Positions 14,791-23,258 of a stretch of DNA of 32,245 nucleotides are shown one piece after another. The position numbers were made by a program, and so were the translations under genes. Positions within the stretch are counted from its first letter, which is position 1. Each line of letters opens with the position of its first letter. The notes under the pieces are model-generated. The model saw nothing but the letters and a program-made list of their open reading frames with translations. It was not told where the DNA came from and made no database searches. Source of the DNA: an uncultured Lachnospiraceae bacterium (GTDB lineage Bacteria > Bacillota > Clostridia > Lachnospirales > Lachnospiraceae); NCBI GenBank assembly GCA_944384015.1, contig CALWRT010000015.1, forward strand, positions 1-32,245, read 5' to 3'.

Positions 14791-15555
14791 ATGAAGCTTC
14801 TGGAAATGAATCATGTGAGAAAAGCTTTTGACGGGACTGAAGTTCTAAAGGACATATCCCTGTCGGTGAGCGAGGGGGAAGTTGTGTCCATCATAGGGCC
14901 CTCTGGATCCGGAAAATCTACATTGCTGCGGTGCGCGACGCTGCTGGAGACAATGGACGGCGGCGAGCTGGTCTACATGGGCGAGCGTGCGGCCTGGAAT
15001 GACGCGTCGGGCAATACCGTGTATGAGAAACCGGCGAAACTGAAGCATATTAGGAGTTATTACAGCTTAGTATTTCAGAATTTTAACTTGTTCCCCCACT
15101 ACAGTGTGCTGAAAAATATTACAGATGCTCCTCTAATTGTGCAGAAGCGGGAGAAGGAAGAAGTGTACCAGGAGGCAAGAACCTTGCTCGCCAAGATGGG
15201 TTTGGAGAATCGGGAGAACGCTTATCCATGCGAGCTGTCCGGCGGACAGCAGCAGCGAGTGTCCATAGCCAGGGCGCTGGCTATGAATCCGAAAATTCTC
15301 TTCTTTGATGAACCTACATCCGCCCTCGACCCTGAGCTGACGCTGGAGATCCTCAAAGTAATCCGAGATTTGGCTAAGGAGAAGATGACAATGGTGATCG
15401 TCACCCATGAGATGAATTTTGCTCGGGAAGTATCCAATCGGATGATTTTTATGGATAAGGGCGTAATTGTGGAGGAGACAACCCCGGAGGAGATGTTCCG
15501 CTCCACGAATGAGCGGACGAGGGAATTCCTCGGAAGGTATCACGATTTGGGATAA
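14791..15555 (+). CDS. Polar amino acid ABC transporter, ATP-binding protein
   Basis: The 254-residue ATPase has Walker [10 protein letters not shown], signature LSGGQQQR, Walker [15 protein letters not shown] and the switch histidine in VTHEM, the GlnQ/HisP pattern. An insertion of about 20 residues before the Q-loop (around [17 protein letters not shown]) is slightly longer than in GlnQ. AGGAGG precedes the ATG. It closes the importer operon and is followed by a strong terminator shared with ftsH on the other strand. Function as the motor of the importer is secure; the transported amino acid is not. Confidence 0.92.
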   Translation: MKLLEMNHVRKAFDGTEVLKDISLSVSEGEVVSIIGPSGSGKSTLLRCATLLETMDGGELVYMGERAAWNDASGNTVYEKPAKLKHIRSYYSLVFQNFNLFPHYSVLKNITDAPLIVQKREKEEVYQEARTLLAKMGLENRENAYPCELSGGQQQRVSIARALAMNPKILFFDEPTSALDPELTLEILKVIRDLAKEKMTMVIVTHEMNFAREVSNRMIFMDKGVIVEETTPEEMFRSTNERTREFLGRYHDLG

Positions 15556-15687
15556 TTGCCCGGATAAATCTGCCAAATAGGAGCAGCATAGCTGAACAGA
15601 TATGATTGGGATGTTCCTTTCGCAGAGGCTGGAGCTGACGAATATAGAAATAGAATGCCGGCTTCCAAACCAGGAAGATAAATTTAG

Positions 15688-15728
15688 GCGCCGGAAGAAG
15701 CTATAAGGCTTTTCTTCCGGCGCTGTTT
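15688..15728. terminator. Bidirectional terminator between ABC operon and ftsH
   Basis: GCGCCGGAAGAA (15688-15699) is exactly complementary to TTCTTCCGGCGC (15712-15723) and is followed by TGTTTATATA. Genes converge here, so it can serve both strands, though the tract on the minus side is weaker. Confidence 0.8.
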
Positions 15729-15820
15729 ATATATTTATCATTGATGGCCGTACCCGGTCTTGGAGCAAAGACAAACGGGCTGCGTCCAGACTGCGCTGCC
15801 AGGTGATAGGAGTGACAGCT

Positions 15821-17659
15821 TTATTCCGGCGCTTCCTCGATGGACAGCGGGCGATTCAGGATATCCATGAATTCTTCCCCGGTAATTGTCTCGTTGTCGT
15901 ACAAGAATTTGGCGATTTCATGCAATTTGCCGATATTTTCCTGAAGGATATCCATAGCTTTCTGATGCTGGGATTTTACCATGTCCACTACTTTCTTGTC
16001 GATAACGGCGGATGTCTCTGCGGAACAAGCTAGGGAAGTGTCCCCGCCAAGATATTGATTTGTCACGGTCTCCAAAGCAACCATATCAAATTCGTCGCTC
16101 ATGCCGTAGCGGGTAATCATTGCTCGGGCGAGCTTTGTCGCCTGCTCAATATCATTGGAGGCTCCTGTTGTGACAGAATGGAAGATCAGTTCCTCTGCGG
16201 CCCGTCCTCCCGTGAGAGTGGCGATCTTGTTCTCCAGTTCTTCCTTGCTCATCAAATTCTGCTCCTGAGATTCTACCTGCATAGTATAACCCAGGGCGCC
16301 GGACGTACGGGGGATGATGGTGATCTTCGTGACAGGGGCTGAATTCGTCTGCTTGGCGGCTACGAGGGCATGGCCGACTTCATGGTAGGAGACAATGAGT
16401 TTCTCTTTGTTGGACAGCACCTTGTTCTTTTTCTGATAACCGGCGATGACCACCTCCACACTTTCTTCCAGGTCTGCCTGGGTTACAAATTTGCGTCCGT
16501 CACGGACGGCGCGCAGAGCGCCTTCATTGATGATATTGGCAAGTTCTGCGCCGGAAGCGCCTGCAGCCATCCTGGCGATGGCGTTGAAGTCGATGGAATC
16601 GCTGATTTTGACCTTCTTGGCGTGAACCTTCAGGATATCTTCGCGTCCCTTCAGATCGGGAAGCTCTACCGGTACCCTCCGGTCGAAACGGCCGGGGCGT
16701 AGGAGGGCTGGGTCAAGGGAATCAGGGCGGTTCGTAGCGGCAAGGATGATAACGCCCTTGCGGCCGTCGAAGCCATCCATCTCTGTGAGCAGCTGATTCA
16801 GCGTCTGCTCTCTCTCGTCATTGCCTCCGGCCATGCTGTTGTCACGCTTCTTGCCGATGGTATCAATCTCGTCGATGAAGACGATACAAGGAGCCTTTTC
16901 GTCGGCCTGCTTGAACAGATCACGTACTTTGGCGGCGCCCATGCCGACGAACATTTCCACGAACTCAGAGCCAGAAATACTGAAAAACGGAACGTTTGCC
17001 TCTCCGGCTACAGCTTTGGCCAGCAGTGTTTTGCCGGTCCCGGGAGGACCTACCAGCAGGGCTCCCTTGGGCATAGAGGCTCCGATCTCTGTGTACTTAG
17101 ATGGATTATGCAGAAAATCTACAATCTCTGTCAGGATTTCCTTGGCCTCTTCTTCTCCGGCCACATCGGAGAATTTGATTCCAGTCTTAGATTCTACATA
17201 GATTTTGGCATTGCTCTTGCCGAAGGACATAGCTCCGGGACCGCCGCCCATTTTTTTCATGAGGGAGCGGCTGAGCAGCTGCCCGATCGCTAAGAAAATG
17301 ACAATGGTAATCAGGTAGGTAAAGAAGGTAGACATGGCAGAGGGTTCCTGCACAATCTCAGAGCCGTAATCCACACCGGCAGTTTCCAGCCGGCCTACGA
17401 GATCTGGGTCATTCATTAACCCGGTACAATAATAGTTGGCCGGATCTTCCGTGTCGATAAACAGAATCTGATTAGACTCTACTTCTACCTGCGCAATATC
17501 CCCATCTTCCAGCATACTCAAGAAAGTGCTGTAATTTACCTCTTCGATACGAGGAGCCAAAAAGGCTGGGAAAAGAAATTGGTTCAGTATTATCACGATA
17601 ATAAGCGCGCACAAATAATAAAATATGAGCGGCTTTTTGGGCGGCTTGACTTCTTTCAT
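15821..17659 (-). CDS. ftsH: ATP-dependent zinc metalloprotease FtsH
   Basis: The 612-residue membrane protease degrades unassembled or damaged membrane proteins and some regulators. It has membrane segments at residues about 11-30 and 111-130 flanking the small extracytoplasmic domain. The AAA+ module carries Walker A GPPGTGKT (204-211), Walker B IVFIDE (259-264) and the second region of homology around [20 protein letters not shown]. The peptidase site is H426-E-V-G-H430 with a distal aspartate in [14 protein letters not shown] instead of the commoner HEAGH keeps all ligands. AAGGAG precedes the ATG on the minus strand. Its promoter is divergent from a MarR gene, which is unusual for ftsH, often found near hpt/tilS. 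Confidence 0.96.
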   Translation of the reverse strand: MKEVKPPKKPLIFYYLCALIIVIILNQFLFPAFLAPRIEEVNYSTFLSMLEDGDIAQVEVESNQILFIDTEDPANYYCTGLMNDPDLVGRLETAGVDYGSEIVQEPSAMSTFFTYLITIVIFLAIGQLLSRSLMKKMGGGPGAMSFGKSNAKIYVESKTGIKFSDVAGEEEAKEILTEIVDFLHNPSKYTEIGASMPKGALLVGPPGTGKTLLAKAVAGEANVPFFSISGSEFVEMFVGMGAAKVRDLFKQADEKAPCIVFIDEIDTIGKKRDNSMAGGNDEREQTLNQLLTEMDGFDGRKGVIILAATNRPDSLDPALLRPGRFDRRVPVELPDLKGREDILKVHAKKVKISDSIDFNAIARMAAGASGAELANIINEGALRAVRDGRKFVTQADLEESVEVVIAGYQKKNKVLSNKEKLIVSYHEVGHALVAAKQTNSAPVTKITIIPRTSGALGYTMQVESQEQNLMSKEELENKIATLTGGRAAEELIFHSVTTGASNDIEQATKLARAMITRYGMSDEFDMVALETVTNQYLGGDTSLACSAETSAVIDKKVVDMVKSQHQKAMDILQENIGKLHEIAKFLYDNETITGEEFMDILNRPLSIEEAPE

Positions 17660-17709
17660 GAAATAAAAACACCTCTCCTTCTGCTATTGTGACAAGATTT
17701 TATGTCGCT

Positions 17710-17738
17710 ATCTTATCTTGAACTATTTGAATTGTCAA
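17710..17738 (-). promoter_or_regulatory. ftsH promoter
   Basis: Reading on the minus strand, TTGACA (17738-17733), a 17-base spacer and TAAGAT (17715-17710) form a good sigma-A promoter about 50 bases before the ftsH start. Confidence 0.75.
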
Positions 17739-17748
17739 TGATAAACAA

Positions 17749-17769
17749 TTAATATTTATGAAATATTAA
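17749..17769. promoter_or_regulatory. AT-rich palindrome, candidate MarR operator
   Basis: TTAATATTT (17749-17757) and AAATATTAA (17761-17769) are exact inverted repeats around ATG. The site lies between the ftsH promoter and the marR promoter. AATATT recurs at 17773-17778, overlapping the start of the marR -35. It fits the size and symmetry of MarR operators. Confidence 0.55.
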
Positions 17770-17775
17770 TAAATA

Positions 17776-17804
17776 TTGACATTTATCAGCCGGTGTGTTA
17801 GAAC
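17776..17804 (+). promoter_or_regulatory. marR promoter
   Basis: TTGACA (17776-17781), a 17-base spacer and TAGAAC (17799-17804). The -10 is imperfect. It lies just downstream of the palindrome. Confidence 0.6.
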
Positions 17805-17888
17805 TGTTATGACTGATGATGGCAGGCGGCATAAGAACAAGGGATAAGTGTTAACAATCGATAGGCGTTGATATGTTGGAGGAATAGC

Positions 17889-18326
17889 ATGGATATACAG
17901 GAACAGTCTGCAAGATATTTTACAGAGTTGTTAAAGAATATGGCGGTCATTGCCAGGAGACCAGAGTTTGCGTGTGTAAACAGGAAACTGAACTCCAGGG
18001 GTTTTGGCGTGCTGTGTATTCTCGGGGACAATCCTCAGCCAGTGACGATGACAAATTTAGCTGAGCAGGCAGGGATCTCCAGCCAGCAGCTTACAAGGCT
18101 TATCAACGAGATGGAAGAACGAAAGCTTGTACGAAGGACACATAACCAGGATAACCGCCGCCTCGTATATGTAAATATTACGGAAGAGGGAAAATGGCTG
18201 CGTGAGGAAGAGGAGAAAAGGATTCTAAGATGCATGGAGCAGCTCCTGGGTTCGCTGAAAAGAGAAGATCAGATACGGCTGCACGAGAGCATCCAATGTC
18301 TTTTGGAAATTTTAGGACAGATATGA
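17889..18326 (+). CDS. MarR-family transcriptional regulator
   Basis: The 145-residue protein is a winged helix-turn-helix regulator. The recognition region is MTNLAEQAGISSQQLTRLI, and the wing contains the signature RRTHNQDNRRLVYVNITEEG, with the D-x-R of MarR proteins. The flanking helices form the dimer interface. TGGAGG is 6 bases before the ATG at 17889; an open extension to 17868 has no ribosome site. It is transcribed divergently from ftsH, with a perfect palindrome between, so it probably represses itself and possibly ftsH. The signal it senses is unknown. Confidence 0.9.
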   Translation: MDIQEQSARYFTELLKNMAVIARRPEFACVNRKLNSRGFGVLCILGDNPQPVTMTNLAEQAGISSQQLTRLINEMEERKLVRRTHNQDNRRLVYVNITEEGKWLREEEEKRILRCMEQLLGSLKREDQIRLHESIQCLLEILGQI

Positions 18327-18555
18327 AGGGCGGACGGAAGGAAAACAGTCAAAAGATAAAAAGATTCCGGAGAGAATCCGCTGTGCTTAAGTGATTTTAA
18401 GCAAATTAAAGAAAATTTAAGAATTTTCGAGACAAATATGAAACATTTCGATGCTAAACTACGTCTGATAGTTAAGAGCAATGAAAAGGAAACGCCGATT
18501 AGAGCAGAATTTCCTTTAGGAGAGAATAATTAGGGCGAGGGGCGTACCGGACAAG
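18327..18555 (+). other. Gap between marR and the amidase
   Basis: This 229-base AT-rich gap holds two small inverted repeats, GATTC/GAATC near 18363-18378 and GCTTAA/TTAAGC near 18385-18402. A possible -10 TAAACT is at 18455-18460. I see no convincing -35 and no gene. Confidence 0.4.
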
Positions 18556-19527
18556 ATGTACAGAGACGCAGATGGCTACGACAGCGGCATCAGGAAGAGC
18601 CGATACAGAGAGGACAGCCTGTTTGGCGACTATGGAAGCAGCTATTACAGGAGAACAAGAGATTACAGAAGCCGGAACGGAAGCGGCACAGACGAACGGC
18701 TGCGGACAGAAGTCTATCGGAGAAGGCAAGAAGAAGGAGAGCGGCGCACCGGAAGGAGCAGGCGTGCGCAGATCCGCAGGAGGAGGAGACGCCGCAGAAG
18801 AATCCGCATAGCTATGGTGCTTGGTATGTACATATTGCTGCTGGCGGCGGCAGCAGCCGGAATTGTAGGGATCGGTAAAGGGATCCAGACCATCGTTCAT
18901 GCATTTCATAACGAGGAGAGCACGGGAGAGAATTTGACTGAGGAAAATGCGGAAAGCACGGTCATAGCAGATGATGCGTCTCAGGCCGAGCAGACTGTCC
19001 AGGTCGTGGTCGATGCGGGGCACGGAGGAAATGACCAGGGGACAAGCCACCAGAATGTGCTGGAGAAGGATATTAACCTGGCAGTAGCCCTGAAGGTGCA
19101 GAATCTCTTAGAGAAAGAGGGATATACCGTCCTAATGACAAGGGACAGTGACGTAAAGATTGACAATTATGAACGGGCAGAGATGGCCAATGAGGCCAAG
19201 GCGCAAGTGTTTGTCAGTATTCATTGCAATTATCTGGAATCCGGGGAAGCGGACGGGATTGAGATATATTATGACAGCGGCAAAACAGAGGCGGGGAGCC
19301 TCGCGTCTAGAATATTGAAAGCGATGCTGGCCAAGACTGGGGCGAGAGACAGAGGAGTCCGCACAGAAGATTTTATTGTGACGAGGGAGACCGACATGCC
19401 GTCGGTGTTGATCGAACTGGGATATTTGAACGACAGCCAGGAGCGGCAGAATCTTGCCAGCAGCAGCTACCAGGACAAGCTGGCAGAAGGTATTGTGGAA
19501 GGAATACTGTCTTTCCTAAATGGGTGA
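18556..19527 (+). CDS. Membrane-anchored N-acetylmuramoyl-L-alanine amidase (Amidase_3)
   Basis: The 323-residue protein cuts the bond between muramic acid and the stem peptide. The catalytic domain (about 147-323) has zinc ligands H156 (VVDAGHGG), E170 (LEKDINLA) and H223 (SIHCN), and the general base E287 (VLIELGY), the full CwlD/AmiC set. It is preceded by a transmembrane segment (86-107) and a spacer. The cytosolic N-terminus of about 85 residues is very basic and ends in nine consecutive arginines (74-82). The ribosome site before the ATG is weak (GAGGGG). It could serve in sporulation cortex formation or in cell separation; its neighbours do not decide. A perfect terminator follows. Confidence 0.88.
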   Translation: MYRDADGYDSGIRKSRYREDSLFGDYGSSYYRRTRDYRSRNGSGTDERLRTEVYRRRQEEGERRTGRSRRAQIRRRRRRRRRIRIAMVLGMYILLLAAAAAGIVGIGKGIQTIVHAFHNEESTGENLTEENAESTVIADDASQAEQTVQVVVDAGHGGNDQGTSHQNVLEKDINLAVALKVQNLLEKEGYTVLMTRDSDVKIDNYERAEMANEAKAQVFVSIHCNYLESGEADGIEIYYDSGKTEAGSLASRILKAMLAKTGARDRGVRTEDFIVTRETDMPSVLIELGYLNDSQERQNLASSSYQDKLAEGIVEGILSFLNG

Positions 19528-19549
19528 AGGATCAAGGATTTCGGTATAA

Positions 19550-19590
19550 ATAAAAACGATTCTATGCATTATGTATAGAATCGTTTTTAT
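19550..19590. terminator. Bidirectional terminator with perfect 16-bp stem
   Basis: ATAAAAACGATTCTAT (19550-19565) is exactly complementary to ATAGAATCGTTTTTAT (19575-19590) across 9 bases. It has A-tracts and T-tracts on both sides, so it works in either direction between convergent genes. Confidence 0.9.
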
Positions 19591-19594
19591 TTGT

Positions 19595-19627
19595 TATGGA
19601 ATAGGGAACACAGTTCCCGATTCCATA
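19595..19627. other. Second hairpin next to the terminator
   Basis: TATGGAAT (19595-19602) pairs with ATTCCATA (19620-19627), and an inner GGGAA/TTCCC (19604-19608, 19614-19618) closes the loop. No T-run. It probably helps the end of the minus-strand message. Confidence 0.6.
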
Positions 19628-19716
19628 ATATGCTCTGCAGGATCCGCACTCGTCCAAAGCAGAAGTTTGCCGACAAAGCGGTCCTCGTTTTGTCCCAGCC
19701 GCTGCTAAATGCGCGT

Positions 19717-20583
19717 CTATGCGACCCGCTCCAGAAAATATATCATCAGGGAAGAGAGCGCTTCGCTGTAAGTTAAGTCAAAAAGAATGATCAAGCCTAG
19801 ATAGCCGACCCGATAGCCGCCTGCAGCTTTCAGAGAACGGGCAAGCTTTAAATTAGACACTGCCTCACGGCCCTGACAGCGAAAGCGGTCCAGATACCGC
19901 TTCGTATACTTCCAATAGAAAGAGTCCCCCAGAATACCGCAGATCAGACCAAGGCCGATATACAGGGCATAGAAAAGCATATTGATCTGATTGAGGGAGG
20001 ACTGCGTGATTGCCGACACATCAGCCCGATAGAGGATCAGACTGATGAAGAAGGAGACGACAGTCGATATGGCCCCGAAGATCAGCGTCAGGAAAAACGC
20101 ATGTCTGAACATGCCCCGGTATGCCAGCCATCGAGAAGAGAAAATGGCGGCCGCCCAATTAAAAGAAAATTTTCCAGATGTCACCTTCTGAAATTTCACC
20201 AGATATGGCTGATAATTCACTGCCACGAAGTTGGCGATATCGTCCACAAGATAACCGTCAATCCGCACATCATGCAGTGGGAAAGGGATTTCCTGGCTGT
20301 TCTCGAAGCGATAACCGCACAGATTGCAGAAGTTGGAAGCCGCAGGTATACGGCTGCCGCATTTCGGGCAGGTGATCCACTCCTGGGAAGTCTGGCTGTA
20401 GGAATCATAAGTATTCTGGTCTGCCCCAGAGGACTCCTGATTATATTGATAGGTACCGCTGTTGTCTCGAGAACGGTAATCCGGCTCTGGCTCGCTGTTC
20501 CCGGAATCCATGTAATCCGGGGCAGGATCCGGCTTGGGGTAATAGTCGTCGACGCTGTGACGCGTCGTATTGTGTTCATCCAT
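19717..20583 (-). CDS. Zinc-ribbon membrane protein (DUF2628-like)
   Basis: The 288-residue protein starts with about 65 polar residues rich in D, S, Y, P and N. A zinc ribbon follows, CPKCG...CNLCG near residues 72-90. Then comes a conserved segment with YLVDDIANFVAVN and FNWAAAIFSSRWLAYRGMF, and three or four membrane helices. This layout matches zinc-ribbon plus DUF2628 proteins of unknown function. AAGGAGG is 8 bases before the ATG on the minus strand, and a clear promoter lies upstream. It is a single-gene unit convergent with the amidase. I cannot name a role beyond a membrane protein with a cytosolic metal-binding head. Confidence 0.8.
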   Translation of the reverse strand: MDEHNTTRHSVDDYYPKPDPAPDYMDSGNSEPEPDYRSRDNSGTYQYNQESSGADQNTYDSYSQTSQEWITCPKCGSRIPAASNFCNLCGYRFENSQEIPFPLHDVRIDGYLVDDIANFVAVNYQPYLVKFQKVTSGKFSFNWAAAIFSSRWLAYRGMFRHAFFLTLIFGAISTVVSFFISLILYRADVSAITQSSLNQINMLFYALYIGLGLICGILGDSFYWKYTKRYLDRFRCQGREAVSNLKLARSLKAAGGYRVGYLGLIILFDLTYSEALSSLMIYFLERVA

Positions 20584-20610
20584 AGAGAATCCTCCTTATC
20601 CGTATCCAAT

Positions 20611-20639
20611 AGTATAAGCGCTTTTTCCGTTTTTCTCAA
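20611..20639 (-). promoter_or_regulatory. Promoter of the zinc-ribbon protein gene
   Basis: On the minus strand TTGAGA (20639-20634), a 17-base spacer and TATACT (20616-20611) lie about 28 bases before the start codon. Confidence 0.75.
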
Positions 20640-20689
20640 CGTATTTGGGCAAATTTTCTAAAAAATTAATAGATGCCGCTGAAAACGGC

Positions 20690-20719
20690 TTGACTGCATA
20701 TCTTCGTTTATGATATAGT
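20690..20719 (+). promoter_or_regulatory. Promoter of the rpmG-secE-nusG-rplKA operon
   Basis: TTGACT (20690-20695), an 18-base spacer and TATAGT (20714-20719). A leader of about 110 bases follows, including a run of seven T at 20744-20750. Confidence 0.7.
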
Positions 20720-20835
20720 AGTGAGGCGAATGGAAGCGGGTCTTTTTTTATGCCTAAAAAAGACAGACAGAGGGCGTTATCCCACTTATGGCGGCCGCTG
20801 TCACGATACTAAGATTTTAAGCGGAGGTGGAAGTT

Positions 20836-20985
20836 GTGCGCACAAGAATTACATTAGCATGCACGGAGTGCAAGCAGCGTAACTACAATACGACGAAGGA
20901 CAAGAAGACACATCCGGATCGGATGGAGACGAAGAAATATTGTAGATTCTGCAAGAGACACACAATGCATAAGGAAACGAAGTAA
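20836..20985 (+). CDS. rpmG: 50S ribosomal protein L33
   Basis: The 49-residue L33 starts with [20 protein letters not shown]. It keeps both zinc pairs, C-T-E-C and C-R-F-C, so it is the zinc-binding form. GGAGG (20823-20827) precedes the start. Position directly before secE and nusG is the standard arrangement in Firmicutes. The end [10 protein letters not shown] is typical of L33. It binds in the 50S subunit near the E site. Confidence 0.93.
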   Translation: MRTRITLACTECKQRNYNTTKDKKTHPDRMETKKYCRFCKRHTMHKETK

Positions 20986-21011
20986 TCCGGTACTGTAAAG
21001 GAGTGAAGCAT

Positions 21012-21218
21012 ATGGGAGATACCGTAAAGACAGACGGAGCTCACAAGAAGAGCTGGTTCAAGGGCCTGAAAACGGAATTTAAGAAAATTGTCTGGCCTGA
21101 TCAGAAAACTCTCGTATCCCAGACAACGGCAGTTGTCCTCGTATCTATTGCAGTAGGGATTATTATTGCAGTGCTGGATATGGCTATTCAGTACGGACTC
21201 AATTTCCTGGTTGGTTGA
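21012..21218 (+). CDS. secE: Protein translocase subunit SecE
   Basis: The 68-residue SecE has a cytosolic amphipathic stretch, KTEFKKIVWPDQKTLVSQT (the family signature W-P), then one membrane segment. It clamps SecY in the Sec channel. GGAG at 21000-21003 supports the ATG at 21012 rather than an in-frame GTG at 21003. It lies between rpmG and nusG, as expected. Confidence 0.93.
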   Translation: MGDTVKTDGAHKKSWFKGLKTEFKKIVWPDQKTLVSQTTAVVLVSIAVGIIIAVLDMAIQYGLNFLVG

Positions 21219-21271
21219 CGGCAATTCTGGTAAGTGAGTAAGATTTCAGTTGGAAGGCAAAGGGTGATGTT

Positions 21272-21787
21272 ATGGCAGAGGCAAGCTGGTATGTGGTCCA
21301 TACGTATTCCGGGTATGAGAATAAAGTAAAAGCCAATATTGAGAAAACAATAGAGAACCGGCATCTGGAGGATCAGATTCTAGAGGTAAGAGTTCCGATG
21401 CAGGATGTGGTAGAGCTGAAGAACGGCGTCAAGAAACAGACGCAGAAGAAGATGTTCCCTGGCTATGTGCTGATCAATATGGTAATGAACGATGACACCT
21501 GGTATGTGGTAAGGAACACGAGAGGCGTTACCGGATTTGTAGGGCCGGGCTCTAAGCCTGTACCGCTTACAGAAGAAGAAATGAGACCTCTGGGCATCCA
21601 GGGCGATGACATTGTTGTTGACTTTGTGGAAGGTGACAGCGTGATTGTAATCGGAGGGGTGTGGAAGGATACCGTCGGCGTGATCCAGGCCATCAATCCA
21701 GGCAAGCAGTGTGTCACGATCAATGTTGAATTGTTTGGCCGTGAGACCCCGGTGGAGATCGGGTTCACGGAAATCAAGAAAATGTAA
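21272..21787 (+). CDS. nusG: Transcription termination/antitermination factor NusG
   Basis: The 171-residue NusG has the NGN domain opening WYVVHTYSGYENKVKANIE, the conserved FPGYVLINM, and TRGVTGFVGPG, then a C-terminal KOW domain (EGDSVIVIGGVWKDTVGVIQ). It binds RNA polymerase and couples it to ribosomes or Rho. The ribosome site is AAGGGTG. The next gene, rplK, follows after a leader hairpin resembling the L1 binding site. Confidence 0.96.
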   Translation: MAEASWYVVHTYSGYENKVKANIEKTIENRHLEDQILEVRVPMQDVVELKNGVKKQTQKKMFPGYVLINMVMNDDTWYVVRNTRGVTGFVGPGSKPVPLTEEEMRPLGIQGDDIVVDFVEGDSVIVIGGVWKDTVGVIQAINPGKQCVTINVELFGRETPVEIGFTEIKKM

Positions 21788-21796
21788 CAGGTCAAA

Positions 21797-21824
21797 GTGG
21801 GAGGGATTCCCCCGTGAATACCAC
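21797..21824 (+). promoter_or_regulatory. L1-type operator hairpin before rplK
   Basis: GTGG (21797-21800) can pair with CCAC (21821-21824), enclosing GAGGG/CCCCC and the unpaired GTGAATA. The strands GTGGGAGG and GAATACCAC mimic the L1-binding helix of 23S rRNA, the known mode of L1 feedback on the rplKA mRNA. Confidence 0.7.
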
Positions 21825-21859
21825 AACACTTTCTTAAAATTATTTAGGAGGTGCCAAAA

Positions 21860-22288
21860 ATGGCGAAAAAAGTAACAGGTTATATCAAACTGCAGATTCC
21901 TGCTGGAAAGGCAACCCCGGCTCCGCCGGTAGGACCGGCTCTTGGCCAGCATGGTGTAAATATTGTACAGTTTACCAAGGAATTTAATGCCAGGACAGCA
22001 GACAAGGGCGATTTGATTATCCCCGTGGTAATTACCGTATACGCTGACAGAAGCTTCAGCTTCGTGACGAAGACTCCGCCGGCAGCCGTTCTGCTGAAGA
22101 AAGCCTGCAACATCAAATCTGGTTCCGCAGTGCCTCAGAAGAATAAGGTGGCTACGATCAAGAAGTCAGAAGTACAGAAGATCGCGGAAATGAAAATGCC
22201 TGACCTGAATGCGGGAAGTATAGAGGCTGCTGTCAGCATGATCGCGGGGACCGCGAGAAGCATGGGCATCACAGTCGTAGACGATTGA
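21860..22288 (+). CDS. rplK: 50S ribosomal protein L11
   Basis: The 142-residue L11 has the typical start [17 protein letters not shown] and the motif [14 protein letters not shown]. It ends in a C-terminal RNA-binding domain with SMGI near the end. It binds 23S rRNA in the GTPase centre and supports elongation factors and RelA signalling. AGGAGG (21846-21851) points to the ATG at 21860; the GTG at 21851 overlaps it. L1-type hairpins flank the gene on both sides. Confidence 0.97.
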   Translation: MAKKVTGYIKLQIPAGKATPAPPVGPALGQHGVNIVQFTKEFNARTADKGDLIIPVVITVYADRSFSFVTKTPPAAVLLKKACNIKSGSAVPQKNKVATIKKSEVQKIAEMKMPDLNAGSIEAAVSMIAGTARSMGITVVDD

Positions 22289-22363
22289 CAAAGCGCTGGG
22301 AAGACAGGGTTCCCGCAGCAGTCAATGGATGATCCGAAGCTTTACAAATATGATTACAAGATT

Positions 22364-22392
22364 GTGGGAGGGTTTGCTCCCGATATTACCAC
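22364..22392 (+). promoter_or_regulatory. Second L1-type operator hairpin, before rplA
   Basis: GTGG (22364-22367) pairs with CCAC (22389-22392), with GGGAG/CTCCC inside and GATATTA unpaired. It closely resembles the site at 21797-21824 and the L1 region of 23S rRNA. It ends just before the ribosome site AGGAGG at 22394. Confidence 0.7.
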
Positions 22393-22407
22393 TAGGAGGT
22401 TATGATA

Positions 22408-23103
22408 ATGAAAAGAGGAAAGAAATACACAGAGGCTGCTAAGTTAGTAGATCGTGCAACTCTTTATGATCCTGCCGACGCGATTGCCCTGGTTAAGAAG
22501 ACCGCGGCTGCGAAATTCGATGAGACAGTAGAGGCTCATATCCGTACAGGCTGCGACGGACGCCACGCAGACCAGCAGATCCGCGGGGCAGTCGTTCTTC
22601 CCCACGGAACAGGCAAGACGGTGCGCGTCCTTGTGTTCGCTAAGGGAGACAAGATTGCAGACGCAGAGGCTGCAGGAGCAGAATTCGTCGGAGGCGAAGA
22701 GCTTGTCCACAAGATCCAGAATGAGAACTGGTTTGACTTTGACGTGGTGGTTGCGACACCGGATATGATGGGCGTTGTGGGACGCCTGGGACGTGTACTT
22801 GGACCGAAAGGTTTGATGCCGAACCCGAAGGCCGGAACCGTTACGATGGATGTGGCTAAGGCTGTCAACGATATCAAAGCAGGTAAGATCGAGTACAGGC
22901 TTGACAAGACAAATATTATTCATGTGCCGCTCGGAAAGGCTTCCTTCACAGAGGAGCAGTTATCCGACAACTTCCAGACGCTTATGAGTGCAATTGTTAA
23001 GGCAAAACCGGCTGCTGTCAAGGGACAGTATCTGAAGAGCGTTACTCTTACGTCCACAATGGGACCGGGAATCAAGGTAAACCCGCTGAAGGTAACGCAG
23101 TAA
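22408..23103 (+). CDS. rplA: 50S ribosomal protein L1
   Basis: The 231-residue L1 has [15 protein letters not shown] at the start, [16 protein letters not shown] and the hallmark [20 protein letters not shown]. It forms the L1 stalk that moves tRNA out of the E site and also represses its own operon. AGGAGGT is 7 bases before the ATG at 22408, while the ATG at 22402 is too close to it. A strong hairpin follows, and a membrane glycosyltransferase gene separates it from rplJ. Confidence 0.97.
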   Translation: MKRGKKYTEAAKLVDRATLYDPADAIALVKKTAAAKFDETVEAHIRTGCDGRHADQQIRGAVVLPHGTGKTVRVLVFAKGDKIADAEAAGAEFVGGEELVHKIQNENWFDFDVVVATPDMMGVVGRLGRVLGPKGLMPNPKAGTVTMDVAKAVNDIKAGKIEYRLDKTNIIHVPLGKASFTEEQLSDNFQTLMSAIVKAKPAAVKGQYLKSVTLTSTMGPGIKVNPLKVTQ

Positions 23104-23132
23104 TTGCACGCGGATAGATAGAATGAGAAAAG

Positions 23133-23170
23133 GCGGGGGGGAATCCGGCTGTGCCGGGTTGATCCCCCGC
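23133..23170 (+). terminator. GC-rich terminator-like hairpin after rplA
   Basis: GCGGGGG (23133-23139) pairs with CCCCCGC (23164-23170), and AATCCGGC (23042 offset, 23142-23149) with GCCGGGTT (23153-23160). The tail TGTTTGCCGTTCTTT is only partly T-rich, so termination may be incomplete. Confidence 0.55.
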
Positions 23171-23182
23171 TGTTTGCCGTTC

Positions 23183-23211
23183 TTTGGGAATCAAGAATGG
23201 CGCTGTATAAT
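23183..23211 (+). promoter_or_regulatory. Possible promoter of the glycosyltransferase gene
   Basis: A perfect -10 TATAAT (23206-23211) has a weak -35, TTTGGG (23183-23188), 17 bases upstream. It lies between the hairpin and the gene. Confidence 0.45.
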
Positions 23212-23258
23212 ATCAGATTCGACAGAGCTTTTCTCAATGCTCTGGAGAGGAATTGGTT

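Noticed and set aside
20751-20813. 20-codon open frame starting MPKKDRQRALSHLW in the rpmG leader, as a leader peptide
   Set aside because: There is no ribosome site in front of it and no codon bias or terminator that would indicate attenuation.
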